A stretch of DNA of 64,000 nucleotides from Baylisascaris procyonis. Lineage: Eukaryota; Nematoda; Chromadorea; Rhabditida; Ascarididae. The notes beneath the pieces were generated by a model. That model was given only the letters and a program-made list of their open reading frames with translations, was not told the origin of the DNA and searched no databases. The stretch covers positions 7,029,501-7,093,500 of the forward strand of contig JAZARR010000146.1 of the NCBI GenBank assembly GCA_037389465.1, written 5' to 3'. The position numbers and the translations under genes were made by a program. This document shows positions 37,427 through 52,200 of the stretch, piece after piece (position 1 is the stretch's first letter; each line of letters opens with the position of its first letter).

Positions 37427-40400
37427 AAAGACAACCTTGTGCCATAGTTTTAGCGAACACTTTACCATCTAAATTACTAACGACCGCATTATTGACACCC
37501 ATTCGATGTAAATTACCGATTATAGCTCGGCATCGGACCATCTGAAATTAGCACTTCATAAATCATAATACAAATGAGGCATCAATTCTTTTATTACAAA
37601 TTAATAGATCGTAGCAATGCCGAATGTTCATACAATGGAAGTTTTTTAATTAGTACAAATGATAATAAGTACTTTAGAGTTATAGAGCTTGGGAAGGGGG
37701 GGGGGAGTAGAGAGATTAGCGAGGGATTCCCCGTAAATATCTCGTCACATTCACAATCAAGACTTAAAAAAATTGTCCAGCCAATTCCAGGTTTCATGCA
37801 ATAAAACAACAACAACACAAGGGCTAACATTTGAATCGTTCGCAAAAATGACGCCAGTATTCTTCATGAGAGCAGCAATATGTGATGTTTTACCGCCAGG
37901 AGCTGCACACATATCGAGCACAAGTTCATTAGGCTGTGGCGCTAGCGCCATGACTGGCAAGAATGAACTCAATCCTTGGATCATGTAATGTCCGGCCAGA
38001 TACTCCGGAGTCGCACCTGATAAAGAAAGCATTCTTATAAACCAAATTGTAAAAAATCTCTTCATTCTTAAAATTCCTTATCATGGTTGAACAAGAAGAA
38101 ACTAGAGAAGCGAATGCAGCAAACAATGATTTTTGATTACTTCTTCCGTGCAATACAAATCTACTGCACTACGGACCCTTCCGCACATCGACTTCCGGAA
38201 GGAAAATAACCTTGATATGAATTCCATCCCGATCCGTCATTTCTTCCTTTCTCCTCAGCCAAATTAGGAAAGTTTTTCGCTGCGTCCATTTCCTGTCGAA
38301 AATTTTCTACACCCATTATAACCTTTAGACGATGATACGAATGAGTGTAAATTGCTACATAATGTGTACCGCTTCATATGGAAAAAGGCGACAAATTTGC
38401 AACTCTTTTTATACCATGTGTATGTGCTCAACTCATCTCGTAGATGTGGACGACAATGAATGAATAAGAGCTAAGAAACGAACCGATAGGAAATTGCGAA
38501 TCGTAAACAACAAGTCCAACCTTTGTCCACTTAGCGGCCGGGTCAACGTTCATTCCACTGCAATGCGACAAAACATTCGTTCTCTTCCCAACCAAATATA
38601 AGATTTAACATGCAACAAGCATTTCCGAGTTCCCTTTGATAAACGTCACAAGTCATTTGCTATGAGTTTATCGTCGTTTAAACAGTGCTCATTAATGTTC
38701 AAAACAGTCACAAGAAATGAAAAACAGGCAAACTTGTCATCCGAGTCACCTAAAAACCACACAATACAGAATGGTTGCAACTTTCAGCTGGTTGACGATA
38801 ATTTGTAAGATTCGGCAGTCATAATCTAAACCAGACGACCCTTAGTAAAAGAATATTTTTAGAGAGTGGTTTAACTTCTCAGAAGGGAATTGCTTAACCT
38901 TGTTGTACATTGGGGCAGAAACTTGCATGTACAACGTGTAATGGAATAACTGCCGCATTATTGCGGCAGTTATTCTTTATTGTGGGCACTCAGTAGCTGT
39001 TATACTGTGACAGATTCTATGAATGCTCTTACTTTGTAAAACCAAGCATGATTCGTACAAAAGATCCTTATTAGTCTAACTATGACAGACCATTATCAGC
39101 CGTTCCATTTTAAAATTCCAAGTTTTGCATGATTTATAATTATCACGGACATAAGTCTAATGTCAAACCGATTAATAAGCATTTTGGCGAGTTCTCCACG
39201 ACGCGTTTTCAACGAATTTGTTCTCACTGTAACTGGACGCGGTTGATCATTCGAATCCAAAAATTGCATTAACTGTAATGAACTATGAATTGTTACTTCT
39301 TCTTATAATAACAATCAACACAACAAATAAAAATTCATACATCCGCTTCATCTCTCCCATAGCTAACTATCCCGTCCCTAAAGAAGCACCAATTGCTCCC
39401 ATAATCCCTTCTCTCCCATATAATTTTCATCGAAAAAAAGGACACGACAGTCTTCAGATTACGAAACTAGACCTAGTGGGTAATGCGACACCTTTAGCCG
39501 TCAATGAATCCAGCGTCAATCTCTGCTCCCGGATGTAGCTTCGAAGAATCCACAATTCCTCATTCATCACACTGAACGAATAGCTCGAATAGTTCGCAAA
39601 CCCGCATAATTCAATCGTACAACTTTCATTTGCTCATATCCCAACAGGTTTCCCATATTCTCGTTGATGGCAACAAAAGTGAAGCACCTAAAAAAACATA
39701 TACCTCGGAACCATTCGGGAATAAATTCATAAATTTTCCCATAAGATACTCGTTATAGCCATAATATGTGCAAAGATCCTTCAACAACACAGTCATATAC
39801 TCTTCCCGACTCCTGAAAAAAAAAAGAGCAAAAGGCATCCCATATACAAGCATTAACACAAGATTCACTATCAAAAATCAATGCAAAAGATCAGTGAAGA
39901 ACAGCTAAAAATTAATGAGCCCTCAAAATAGTGGATTTCTACTGTACAAAAAAAAAAAAAAAAAAAAAAACAGCAACAGATAATTTGTGAGCATAATTCA
40001 CCATAATCAAAAATTCTACATAATAGAAGTAATTCACTGACACGCATTCATAGCAGCATCAATAATCAATAGATGAGTCCATTCATACCAGTATGCATAC
40101 CAGTGGATAAGTACAGCATATATAATTCACAATATACAAATATCGATAAAAATTCTAGAACTTACCGGCCTTGTTCATGCCTATTCTTGAAATCGCCCAA
40201 TACTTGGAAGACGTCAGCGATTCGCTGTTTTATAATTTGTAAACTGGGTGCCATTTTCATCTCTTTTTCCACTTCTTCTATTGTTGGTAATTTATACGTT
40301 TCTGCGTTGATAAGATTCAATTGTAGTTCTTCTTCAGCCAACTTCCTTAGATATTGCATCTTATTTTACGGCAATATTTTTAGTTCTTTTCTTTTCAACC

Positions 40401-43400
40401 GAATACAAATTATAGTATTAAAATCGACATCACAGTAGATACACTATGCATAATTTGGACACAGTACAACCAACTATTGCTAGAAGATCACATTCAACTT
40501 CAAGACTGCAACGTAACAAGAGGCGAATATCATCTATCAATAACTTGATATCAACACTTAGCTACAATGTGAGCAAATATCTGACTATGAAGTAAAAAAA
40601 TGCTCTTTTGAGTGCTGCCCGGTGATTTAATAAGCCGGAAGGCATTACCTAACACTGCGTCCTTTTCCAGTGCATATACATTATTTTCACTTCAGATGCA
40701 AAAGTCATCAACTATGCTATACGGCAAAAAACCCGACGATTTATTGTACATTTAATTTACATCGCTAAATCAAGAAGAACAAGTCATACTTGTTCAGATT
40801 GCTTGCATCCGTTTTAAGGAGAGAAGGGAGGCTGTGAAAGAAGATAATAAGAGTCCAACAGTGATCACCGCACTCCAATCCACATTTCCAAACGATACGT
40901 GAACCGAGCAAATGAGCTAATAGATCCGCATACTTATGATTCAGTAATCCAGTATCTTAGCGATTCAACTGTCATCGTTTCACACTCTGCCTTTACTTCT
41001 ATTCTCAAGCAAATAATGTCTTCATACTAATTTGAGGTATACTTCAACTACGATCATAGCTTAGAGTTCGAAGCACCATATTAAGAAATACGCACTCATT
41101 TTCGGCAGCCCTCTTCTCGAGTTTCATCGATTTCTTTTCAATTGGAAGCGTCTCGTCATCGCTCTCATCCGATGAGAAATCATCTCGATCCTCATCACTT
41201 TTATCTATGAGCAAATTTGATTTAAATTCACCTCATAAATTTACATATCCGATGTTACATAAAAAAGAGGTAACTCTTACTACTAATTAGCTCAATATTA
41301 CTTTAGCAGTTTATATAATAGGCTTCAGGTGTACTAATATGGAAACATATACTGCTATAGTCTACCACTGCCACACCATGTTTTAGAGCATATGGAGCAT
41401 ATGGAGAAATATTTAAAAAACCCTAAGTTTATTGTATTAGCATTTTATTCAGTCATCGGCTTTTTTTTTTAATGAGGGAGTTTAGAAAGCTACAGATCAA
41501 AATGTGACATACCAGAAAGCATCATACTTTGTAAGCGAAATGTCGAAAAACACCTTGGCCGAAACTTGCTATCTATGGTAGCAGCAATAAGGATGTGTGT
41601 TGGTATTTGAAGGGACACTGAGTCATCCATAATCGAAAAAAGTTTGAAACATGCGAACTGAAGCAACATAACTAACCACAAATGTCACCACTGATCTTAG
41701 AAGTGTCGAATCCTGCTCCATCATTCCTCTCTTCATGTGTATCCATTATCTCATCTTCATCCAACTATAAAAATCACTATTTTATCAAGCATATTGGTTA
41801 AGTAAAACATTTTTGAGTGTTATATTCTAAAGCGATATCGTGCACACAGCTTAGTGGCCTAAATGCTTAATTCACAGGCACAAAGCCTAGATTCATTTCC
41901 GGAAATGATGGAAACCGGCTAAGAAACAACGGCTTGAAAGAAACCAATAATACGGTTATATGGTTTACATTCTCGATGCATCAGTATCACTTCCACTTGA
42001 AGTCAAACAGCCGAGTTGTAAACATAAACGCAGTATAGTGCTAACACAGCAGATGGTTTTAGGCATAACTATACCACTACCATCAAGCCTATAAAGTATC
42101 AGTTACAATTATCGCTCTCTAACACCAAAAAGACGGTGGACATGCCCTTTTTCAAAAAAAAGTTGAAAACGTGTACCAACTCAATCAATGGAAGTCAATG
42201 AAGCTTACGACTCAAGTGATTCAGATTAAGCTTTCGATTCAAATGTAACAGAGACTATGTGAGGAAATGAGTGCCTCACTGAGCATTAGTGCGCGGTTTA
42301 CGCATAAAAATAAGCAAAAACAAACATCAAAGAGGAGCATCGGTTTCTTGTCTCGTTTTCTTTCCCCAATTGTCTTCTTTAACGGTTTCTTTCCAATACT
42401 GCTAGATGCTTCAGGCGATGAAGTTGTTGGTTTTAATTGAGATGATTCCTGCTAAAGAAATTGCCGTAAATGAACAAACATCCCTCATTTGAAAAACTGC
42501 TAATACTTTTTATTTAATCTGGTGCTCTTACCTGGCGTTAATATCGTCACCTGCAACGTCAGGAAATTCATCGAAAATTCATACGAAAAAAATATTTAAC
42601 GTTCGTGTTAACGTTGAAATTGTAAAACTATTTCATTATGACACGTCGTATGAAAAGAATTTTTTGAGTGTAAAACTATCGGAACAGCTGATAAGTAAAT
42701 CCATTAAAAAAAGGATTGATTTTATAAAAATTTGTCTAACCCAAAATATAGTAAAATATAGAAAAAATTTGGCTAAAAAAATATTTGGAATTTGATCAAA
42801 AATATAGAAAAAAAATAGTAACTCTCAATATAAAACAACAAATGCATTAGGTATATAAAATTGTAATCAAAAAAAAAGCTTGTACCTCTGCTTTTTTTGC
42901 TTTATTTTTTCGTTTCTTTTTTCTCAAATTTTTTAGCGGTTTCACGTGTTCACCTTCATCTCCTTCAGCGATCGCCTAGAAAACTCAATCACTCGATATT
43001 TCAACTGTACAGAAAATACTTTAGAATACTGAAACACTCAAATAACGAAACCCTATTACAATAATCCCACCTAAATAAACATTCAATTCAAGTGTTACAT
43101 TGAAATAGAAAGCTTCCATCAACTATGAAGGTAGAAATAAATGGGAAATTAATAGAGATGCTGTGAGATTGATGCTCCCCCCCCCCCCCTTCCCCTAAAA
43201 AAAACGCAATCAACGTAATGCAACGCAGCCGGATAAGGATGAGCATTGGATGGATTGCAAGGAAGTATTAGGAAATAGAAAGAAATATACTATCATCTGA
43301 TTAGTCAACGTACGACTCTCTCTTCACCAAGACACCCTCGTTCAGGCATTCTTAAGCCTACGACAATGGATGAAGATGCAATTCATTGTCGCATGAATTA

Positions 43401-43594
43401 AGATGCAAGATTAAGATGAAACAGAAAAATTAAAGACCACAATCTACGACGTACCTTATCAACAGCATTATCGATTCGACGCTTTTTCATATTCAATGGA
43501 CGATCGGCAACAACAATAGCACGATCAGATTTTATGGCTTTCTTCTTCTTCACTCGTTCCCTCTTTACTTTCAGACTTATTAAAATTATTTCAC
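34904..43594 (-). CDS. nol-1 (NOP2): 25S/28S rRNA (cytosine-C5)-methyltransferase NOP2/NSUN1
   Basis: This nucleolar SAM-dependent enzyme methylates large-subunit rRNA and is needed for 60S assembly. Exons in order: 43594-43455, 42975-42886, 42451-42326, 41764-41677, 41204-41096, 40345-40166, 39812-39704, 39272-39169, 38557-38484, 38016-37829, 37541-37436, 37105-36903, 36590-36493, 35773-35650 and 35188-34904, about 674 codons. The Lys/Arg-rich and acidic N-terminus suits nucleolar targeting. Then come the NOP2 helical segment ([10 protein letters not shown]), [14 protein letters not shown], the SAM loop [13 protein letters not shown], motif [11 protein letters not shown], motif VI YSTCSVL and [18 protein letters not shown]. 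Both RNA methyltransferase cysteines are present. The first exon listed begins in mid-codon, so the start codon lies upstream and was not found. The intron after 35650 appears to use a GC donor. The C-terminal reading frame is uncertain: as read it ends in an unlikely hydrophobic tail, so another intron may exist. Confidence 0.92.
37353..37424. repeat. (TAAA)n microsatellite in a NOP2 intron
   Basis: About 17 copies of TAAA lie in the intron just downstream of the exon ending at 37436. The repeat produces an artificial Tyr/Leu/Phe/Ile repeat frame on the minus strand. Confidence 0.95.
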
Positions 43595-46500
43595 CTGTAA
43601 ATTAACACCTTATTACTAAAATCGTAAAGAATTTATTGAAAACACACAATCACAACAATAGACTCACTCTATTATAGCGGTGAGCTTATCCTCTCACCTG
43701 AACATTGACATCAATAATGTGAAATGTAGAAGACAAAGAAGCTAACAGAAAGGAATTGATAAAGAAAGCGATCGAAGGCGTCAACAACTATGATTCTGTT
43801 GTTCGCATAAAATGTATCCCTTATAGACTGCTCTCACCATCCACTGAACGTTTTATCGCAATGAGTTAAATCTCTATCGCCTATCCGAGAAAATGAGTAA
43901 AACACCCCATGTCCAATAAAATTTAGAATTAGTAGATAGAGATAACATAAAAAATATCATTGATTTTCTTCCTTTGAATGTCCAATTTATTTGTAAAGCG
44001 CCAATCTCCTATTGAATATGCTAAAATATTCTATAAGCATCTTCTGCCTAAGAGAAAGTCCACCAAAAGAGAAAAATTTACTATTGCAGCACTCTTATAC
44101 GCTTATCATCTATACACTGATTGGCAATAATATTCCGTACAGCAAACATATATCTCGTGGTGGGATTACTTCAAGTTGCAATATTCTCGTAGCGCTATAT
44201 CTTACAGCAGGTTGTCACTGAGTGTACGGTTTTCTAGCAGCTATTAATAAACGAAACCACCCACTATAGAATATACTGTAGAAATTATTTCGATGAGCAC
44301 TAATTATGGTCAACAATTCAAAAAAAAGAAAAAAAATGTTACGATAAGATTATTGCAACAAGAACTATTTATAAACAATTTCTATCGCATCAAGCGTAAA
44401 AGCTAGTGAAATACTTGCTATAGAGATTAGCACAATATCTACTGCAGCAACAAACTATAACAGCTATATGTGTTATAACAGCCACATTAATAAATACTAC
44501 AGTAGGTACTTTACTATAATAAATACTGTGTTATAAATCATGCTATCTGACTACGTTCAAATTATGAACACATTTTTATCTTGCTTATTGGGCGGTTCCG
44601 ACCAGACTGTTTGGCTTCGTCCTACCGGGCCACTCCGTGGGGCACCCTCATCGGGACGACGGCGGCAGTGGAATAAGTCCCGACGTTTCCTCTAAAGAAT
44701 CAACGATCAATCGACTAGTCAGAATCCGGCATTTGATGACTCGTAAATTGACTCGTCAGTATCCGACACCCTTGTTGGGACCTTCTAGTGCTGACGTGAA
44801 ACTAAAAAATCTTTTAGTCTGAATATCGGTTCATCTGTCTCTCATTAACGAAACGGATCAAAATTTCATTAGCGCCTTTTATCGAATGCGAGACATGAAC
44901 GACTCAAATAACATTTGAATAGACGCAATGGAAACTATCGAATTTATCAAACGTTAATTTTTAAACTCAACTAAGGGATGCATAATAAGATAAAATTTTG
45001 CATTAAGTGTTTAAGTAAGTGATAACAATAAAAATAAGTCGCACTCAATAAGTCAAACAGATCAAAGCACAATATTTCATTATTCCCCTAAATACGTTTA
45101 TTTCTGCAACAACTTGCAAATATGACATGGCATATATAAATATACATATGACGCATTGAACCGTCGCGTTTCTAAATTCGTAGATCAGTGGAAACAATGG
45201 GAAATTTGTCATTTATTTTGGCGCTAAGAAGCATCTCTTTGGAAGAAACGTTTTGTTTCTGAGACAGCGATATTTTCGTGTGGCTTATTAAAGACAAGAC
45301 TGATCTCTATCTTACTAGCAATTTCAAATTTACATGTAGTTTCAACAGAATTCGAAAAAAAAAACCGTGGGATAAACGAACTCCTCAGGCATCACCTTCT
45401 GACAGATCGTAAGGAAGTCTGCCGGATAGAAAAGCTACCACATAATCCACCACTCTTTAATTCATGCAAGGATGAGAGAATAGAGGGTTTAAAGCATTTA
45501 TACATGCTTAGTTACGAACGGACGAACCTAATGAGATCAAATATCGTGCAGAACGACGCTCCACAATGAGCATACCCTCCCATTTGCCGTTGACCCTTCT
45601 CTTTCCCTATTCAACTCCCAAAAGTCCTGTGATCAGCAGATAAGCAAGGAGTGTCTGAGGCTTTACTTGGAATATTAAGCAGAATGCTCGAGTGAGGCAA
45701 CTAGTAGAGACCACACACGCTGCTGTCTCATTAACTTGTATTCTGCCCAATTTGTTAAAGGTTTTTATCAGGCTGTCAGGTGAGACGGCTTTAGGATGGA
45801 TTACGTTTCGGGTCTCCGTACAGCTCTCCTGAAGATCATTTCAGAAATAAGCTTTCATTAAGTTCCTCTTTGAACTACTACTGGCCAGCACGCTGGAATA
45901 ATTTTTTCTATGTTACACTATGAATTTTTTTCTCACCCACATTTCTTTCGTGGATTTTCCTCGTATTTTTCTTCATAAATTGCAGCAGGAATTACGTATT
46001 TCTCCATATTTTTGAAGATAGAACTTCCTCTGAATATACACCTTTCAAGTACGATGATCGAATAATAACTAAGGGCTTTCATTAGGTTTCAAAATTTATG
46101 AATTGATTTCGCATCAACGAAACATTTGAGACAAATCAGCTTGCTATAGCAAGCAGGCCACTATGGAACACATTAAATGAAACGCTAAAAACCCTAAAAA
46201 TTAGTTTTTATTCAGTTTATGGACACAAGGATTTTAAAATATCTTAAACTACTTCCTCCTAAAATAAGCGCCATTTTGTTCTGGTACTTCGCCGTCGAAT
46301 TTCAGCGATGCATCAAGAAGACCATAAAATGCGAACACCCACCACCCCCCCCCCCCCCCATCGCTTATGACTACCAATTGGAGACGAGTTTGCGATTTCA
46401 TATAGAAGGAAAATTCGCCATTATCACTCGTTGCTCTTGCAAAAGTAATAAAAAAAAAACAACAACAAACAAACAAACAAATAAATGACCGTCCACAATT

Positions 46501-47529
46501 CATGCATAGAACATAAATGGACAATTTTCGAATATTTCAACTGATCTCTTCTGGGAATTTGCGATATTTCAATTGCCAAAAATGGCACAACAATAATTGA
46601 ATGCATTCACGGGCAAAAAATGGGAAATTTTTTATCGTTAACATGAAACAAAAATGAGTAAACAAAAACAATATTGAAATATTAATAAATAAATGATTGA
46701 TTGTACGAATGCTCTCGAATTAATGATAAGAAAAATCAACATTGCTATCGTATAGAAACAATAATCCCATAAAAGAATTACGCATATCGTTTTATTAGAA
46801 ATCACAAAAATTATTCAATCTAAGGCGCAGCAGTTTTCATTATAAAAAAAAAAATATATTGCAACGGCAATTAATCTGCAATGTTTTTAGCTTTTTTTTT
46901 TTGATGCAAAAACTTTTGAAATAAACTTTACAATTTCTTTTTTTTTTTGTTCCAAATTTAGGATACTGCTGCATCTCGTATAACTGTTGGCACAAAAAGC
47001 ACAAAACAATTTCGAGAATTAAAATATCTGCTAAAATGATATGACATGCTCGTATGGTTGCAATTCTTTCAAAACAATACCGCTTTCGTTGATTTTGCAA
47101 CGCAAAGTTGTATGCGATTGTTATAAATCGCTGTTTCTAAACACATCATAACGATATTACATAACTGCATTACTGCAAAAGAATGCGCAAATTTTGGTCT
47201 ATCTAAATGTGATCATATTCTCCACAACGATCAGTGAGGGCAGTTCACACACAAAAAAAAAATGAATTCCTTTTGAGAATCGCCACATTTCAAAGACGAA
47301 TTTTGGTTTTTCCTGGCTAAAAGAACTCGAAAATATCTTTGTGATCTTTTACTACGTAAACATATATGGCCAAAGGATCACTCCACAAATATTGGGTGGG
47401 ATGAAAATCAATGCGAAAAATTGTAACGGCATTATAGACCAGCCAGAAGAAATGAACTTGCAAATCGACCAATTTCCCCAGTCGAAAAGCATCAATAATT
47501 AAGACGTTCGAAGAGCCAAACGAAGGTGT
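43595..47529. other. Intergenic region between NOP2 and SEC61B
   Basis: AT-rich DNA. The missing NOP2 start exon is expected in the first kilobase, but I could not identify it. The GC island at 44590-44800 is listed separately. A C-run is present near 46346-46359 and poly-A/T tracts near 46848 and 46892. Other open frames have biased composition. Confidence 0.45.
44590..44805. other. GC-rich island with an internal direct repeat
   Basis: This block is much richer in GC than its surroundings. It contains two copies of a ~20-bp phrase about 45 bp apart (CGACTAGTCAGAATCCGGCA near 44711 and TGACTCGTCAGTATCCGACA near 44751). The plus-strand frame 44637-44822 has no recognisable domain. A solo repeat-element fragment is possible. 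Confidence 0.4.
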
Positions 47530-49213
47530 TCAATGATGCGAACGGGTGTATTTACCCCAAATGTGAAGCACGAATACGGACGCAATAAACACTAAACTCA
47601 TCACCAATACTGGCACTGGTCCGATCTTTAGTCCCGTTGCATCTTCGGTGTAGAAACGCCATAAACCACCGTTATTCACGCCACCGGAACGTGCCGCCCG
47701 TGCAGCACCTAAAATACTATAGATGCACACTCGATATGATAACGATGAAGCAGTAACTAATGTTTAAACGATAAATAAATGTTAATAAACAGGTAAACAG
47801 CGGTCATCGGCAACGGAAAAATGCAAATTTTAGAACATTTTATGCGGATCACAACGAATGATAAAATAATGCAACCGAGAGAAAAAAAAATACTCCATAA
47901 CGTTTTAAAACTTAAAAGATGAAACTATCACATAAATAATCTATAACAACTTATATTTCTAGTACCATTTCCGGCTACCGAGTAGACAATATCCCAATTA
48001 CTTGTTGGCTTCTCATAAAATTATGTCAACCAACCTATCTGCGATAGATCAAAGTAAGCTGATCTACGAATCTCTTTGTAAAAGAAAGTGTTCACAACGA
48101 GCATGGGTCTCTTTAATGCTGTGTGAAAGTGATCTGCCTACTCAAGCAGATTTACATAAATCAACTTTTCAAAGAATATTAATGAAAATAGATTCCACCA
48201 CAACAATTCGACTTTTTTTTTTTTTTTTGCTTATTATTCACCTCACTCTACAATTGACATTTATTATTTATTAATGCTCCTATGCAATTCTTGTACGAGG
48301 AATTTTTGATGTGATCGACGGTTTTGAATGAAAAAAAAAATGAATTACTAACATTGACATATGTCAATACTTCAAATCGACTAAAGAATAGCGTCAATGT
48401 TAAGAATTCATCAAAAAAAAAAAAAAAAAAAACAACAAAAAAACGCCATCTGTAGTGTAGTTTTTCTCGGCACAATTTCAAAACTTTTTATTTGTCTTTT
48501 ATGGATTGTGATTAATGTTTTACAATCTATCGGAATATGACTATTGCTGAAAACTTACAAATATTTGCAGTAATTAACGTATCAAAATTCGATTGAGAAT
48601 AAAAATTAAGAAAAAAAGTGACTACACGGAAGTAAAAATTTCATTACTTTCGCGTATCTTTGTTCGTTTCTATCGTTACTATTACCTCATATATAAATTG
48701 TCATACTTTACGTCAATATTTTATGACACTCCTCAGAGAACTATGAAACAATATAAATGTGAACGAAACTGCTCCAAATATCCTCGAAAAAGATGTCACT
48801 TATCCAATGATATCCATACTGTCAAAGCAGTATTATTCACCGTATTATTATTCACCACCTAACAAGCTTGGGCTTATATTGAAAACGGCAAATCGAGGAC
48901 ATACTAGAGCAAAAAAACAAAAAACACTCAGCCTCGCGCAACAAGAACCCATGTGGAATCTCTTCAAAGTTTTGTTAATTCAAATCAAATTTTGAAGGAT
49001 CAAGATGGACATAGAATCAGGAAATTTTGTAAACAGCAGTGATTACGAAAGACGAAGCTGATCGCATACCTGAAGAAGTGGTTCCGCCACGACGTTGACG
49101 CACTGCAGTACCGGCAGTTCCAGTACGAGTTGCACGTCCGGGGCTACGTCCTGTGTCTGACATCACGAATCACTACTTGCAGATTCAATAAACGATAGTC
49201 CGATCAAGCTACA
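47530..49213 (-). CDS. sec-61.B (SEC61B): Protein transport protein Sec61 subunit beta
   Basis: Two exons, 49163-49070 and 47708-47530, joined in phase 1 across a 1.36-kb intron, encode 90 aa, the usual length for this tail-anchored subunit of the ER translocon. The Ser/Gly/Thr/Arg-rich cytosolic N-terminus begins [13 protein letters not shown]. It is followed by the invariant [20 protein letters not shown] and a single C-terminal membrane helix (about residues 62-82, ending LHIWGKY), with TRSHH as the lumenal tail. Sec61beta supports cotranslational translocation with Sec61 alpha and gamma. A TTTCTTTTAG at 49214 ends 50 bases before the ATG and is a candidate SL acceptor. No operon partner is close enough to be obvious. 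Confidence 0.95.
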
Positions 49214-52200
49214 CTAAAAGAAAATATTTTCTTCAAAAAAACTCCTTCAGCTGAAAAAAAAACAAAAAAAAAAAAACAAACGATCACACACAGAGTCTTG
49301 TGTAGAAATAAATAGAACAGCAAAAGGGATATTGGAGAATTTTGTAATCATCCCCCACCTCTGTCAAATATAAACCTTTGAAAATATATGCAATTTCACT
49401 TGACAAAAAGCACAAAATAATACATTGCGATCATGAAATATGACATGAAATTTGTGCTCTTTTATTTGTCAAACTGCCCTGATTTGATAGAGTGCAAAAA
49501 CTTATCGACGCAACTAACTTATGCATTAATTCAGACAGCTCTATCAAGTTCTATACGAAATATTGGTCGAAATATGACAGACAATTGGTTTTCCGCAACA
49601 ATAGTGTTGCTCCATTACAACTTTATTGAATTCACTTTAATATTAGTGTTTTTATATTCTTTTAGCGATAACAGGTAGCAGAAGCCTAGCTGATTAATTG
49701 TGAATAAAACGCTACTCGCATATATGCGCTTATATTAACTTTAATTGTGTATAATTTTAGCACCGAAAATCGACTATGATGGCGGAAAATAACGCAAAAA
49801 AAAATGTCTTGCACATGTTTGCGACTTTTATTAATTTCATTTCGAGGGAAAAAGCACCGATAAACCGTTAGCATTTAGTATAATATTAAGGCCACCTTAT
49901 TAACATTATTAACACTATAACATTAAGGCCGCTGTGATATTTCTATGTGATCATCGAACAGATTTGATCTGATCCTCAACGATACCCGAGTACAATATAA
50001 ACTCAGGCTTAATGTCGTTGAAGAAACTTTTCCACAAAACCAATATCATTGAAGGATATATGTATAAATTTATCATTGAATATAACACATATAAACGTCT
50101 GCACGTAAGCACACGTAAATAGGCATGGGCGTAGTTGCAACATTATGAAGGGCGTGTCCATAAAGCTATACAATTCATAAGCTCAACTCATTTATGAAAA
50201 CGTAGTCAGCAATTCGTTCGTCGTATCGCTTCTTTGTATTCTAATCACTTTCCCTAGCTAATACCTATACATAACGTTGAATTGAAAGTTTTATTTATTT
50301 AATATTTGGTATTATTTCGTATCTCTCAATTAAAACCACCGTGTTATCATTCACAGTTTTTGTCAATATATAACAATATACCGCATTGTTTTGTTATATT
50401 TTCCTGTTTAAACTTTTTTTGGATACCACTATTTATTCAATGATTAACTACTATCAACTAAAAAAAAAAAATTCTATACTAAAAAAAATCTTTTCGAAAT
50501 TCATAGAAAGTTTTTCTTTTCGAAAAATCCTTTGAACAGCTTGATTTCTCAAATTCATGTGAGGAAAACGGAAAAGATAACACAAAAACGGATGAAGCAA
50601 TTTCTTTATTTTCCTCAAAGGACTATACCTTTCTTTTTCGATAATTGACCTTCTGGAAATTGACCTCGATAATTGATCTTCTGGAAATACATTTATTCAT
50701 AGGGATTTAAAAGGGTTTTTGAAGAAGTAATAGCAGTGAGAAGGTGCACTAACGATCATTGCTATGCGATTATTTATCAAAGTATCAAACAAATATTATA
50801 AACGCTTTTTATATCTCAATTCATTATGTGTACAAAGATTCTAAAAAAAAAAAAGTGAAAGAATGTATAATCGTAAAATAGTGATACAAATCCTCAGTGA
50901 GATGTTTTTTTTTTCTAATCTTATCCTTCAATAGCTACCCAAAAATTACACATAGAAATTCTATGCCATCAAATTCTGTCCCTAACTTATAAGGTCCTTT
51001 TGTCCTTAATTCTAATCTTAAATTATAAGTTTATGTATATATCCTTCTTTATAATTATTGCTTGAGAGGCCAAATATATGGAAATTAATGGACCTTCCAA
51101 AAATTCCAAAAAAACTTCAATTACATTAATTCGTTTTAAAACGACATAAGCGATCCTTTATCACAAACGTCGACACGCAACAAGCTGCGTTCAACATCCA
51201 AATTTCACAACGACCACAAGTTTCTTGAAAAATATCCCCCGGATATATCTGCGATTTGCGAGAGATTTGATAAAAGAGTTTATTGTACTAATCAATGAGA
51301 GAGTTTCAATAAAAGCCAAGCAGACAACTATAAACGTGCCTACGTAATGAGTGTTTGAAATTCGACCTTAGCTGCTTAAGCGAGCATAAAATGTAATATA
51401 ATCTCATCGTATCGGGAAATTTTCGCTCCCCTCAAATGAATCATTTAATTACTGAACATACTAAATAGATGGATTTGAGGGTTATCTCTTCCCGCATCGA
51501 ATATTACTAAAATTTTTGCTGTTACTTTTTTTGACTTCCATAGAAAAGTGACCCTCATTAATCGCGAGGCTATCGTCTTGGAATTAAACTGGATCGCCCA
51601 CTTCAAAATTTTCTACTTTATTCTTCACTTTTATAAAATTTTAAAAATTGACCGCTTTCAAATTCCATCTTTAGTTTCATGTGGGCTTAAAAAAGCATGA
51701 AAAAAGTTCGCGCAAGGCTGTTAGTGAGAGGGCAGGAAACGAAAGAATACAAAATAAAACAGAGCCCTACGTTGAATTTTTTTGAAAGAAATTTCCAAGG
51801 TTATGCCAGCGCTAAGTTATGCACCCAACAGCTGTCACTATTTAGGGCTATATTTGCTGCTTTCTTGTCTTTACGCAAAACAAAGGAAAGCATTTTAAGA
51901 AATTAAGCGAAAAGTTCCCCTCAAAGTGAACGACTATTTTTTTCGTTATTATCAAAGAAAAGATGGTCTATTTTCCGGTCTTATGAGTTTTCCGGTGTCA
52001 CAATTCATCAATGCATTCACTTCAGCTGCCTATTACTCCTCTAGAATATGAAGCTTATGTAGCATCAAAAAAAAGCTTTAAAAATGCGAAAATGAAGTAT
52101 TGCCAGTTCATTGATGTTAGCTCGTTCTTGTGAAAGAAATTTTAGTCTCTTTATTAGATTAAAGCAGCCGAAATTGAATTCCCTCTCATATTTGAAGTTG

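Noticed and set aside
37224..37541. Frame with a long YLFI-type repeat on the minus strand
   Set aside because: The repeat is the translation of the (TAAA)n microsatellite in a NOP2 intron. Only the first 35 codons (37436-37541) are a real NOP2 exon.
48002..48995. Open frames inside the SEC61B intron
   Set aside because: Composition is AT-driven, splice context is absent, and the SEC61B exons on either side join perfectly without them.
34904..49213. NOP2 and SEC61B as an operon
   Set aside because: Both are on the minus strand, but they are about 4 kb apart, far more than the short spacing of nematode operons.
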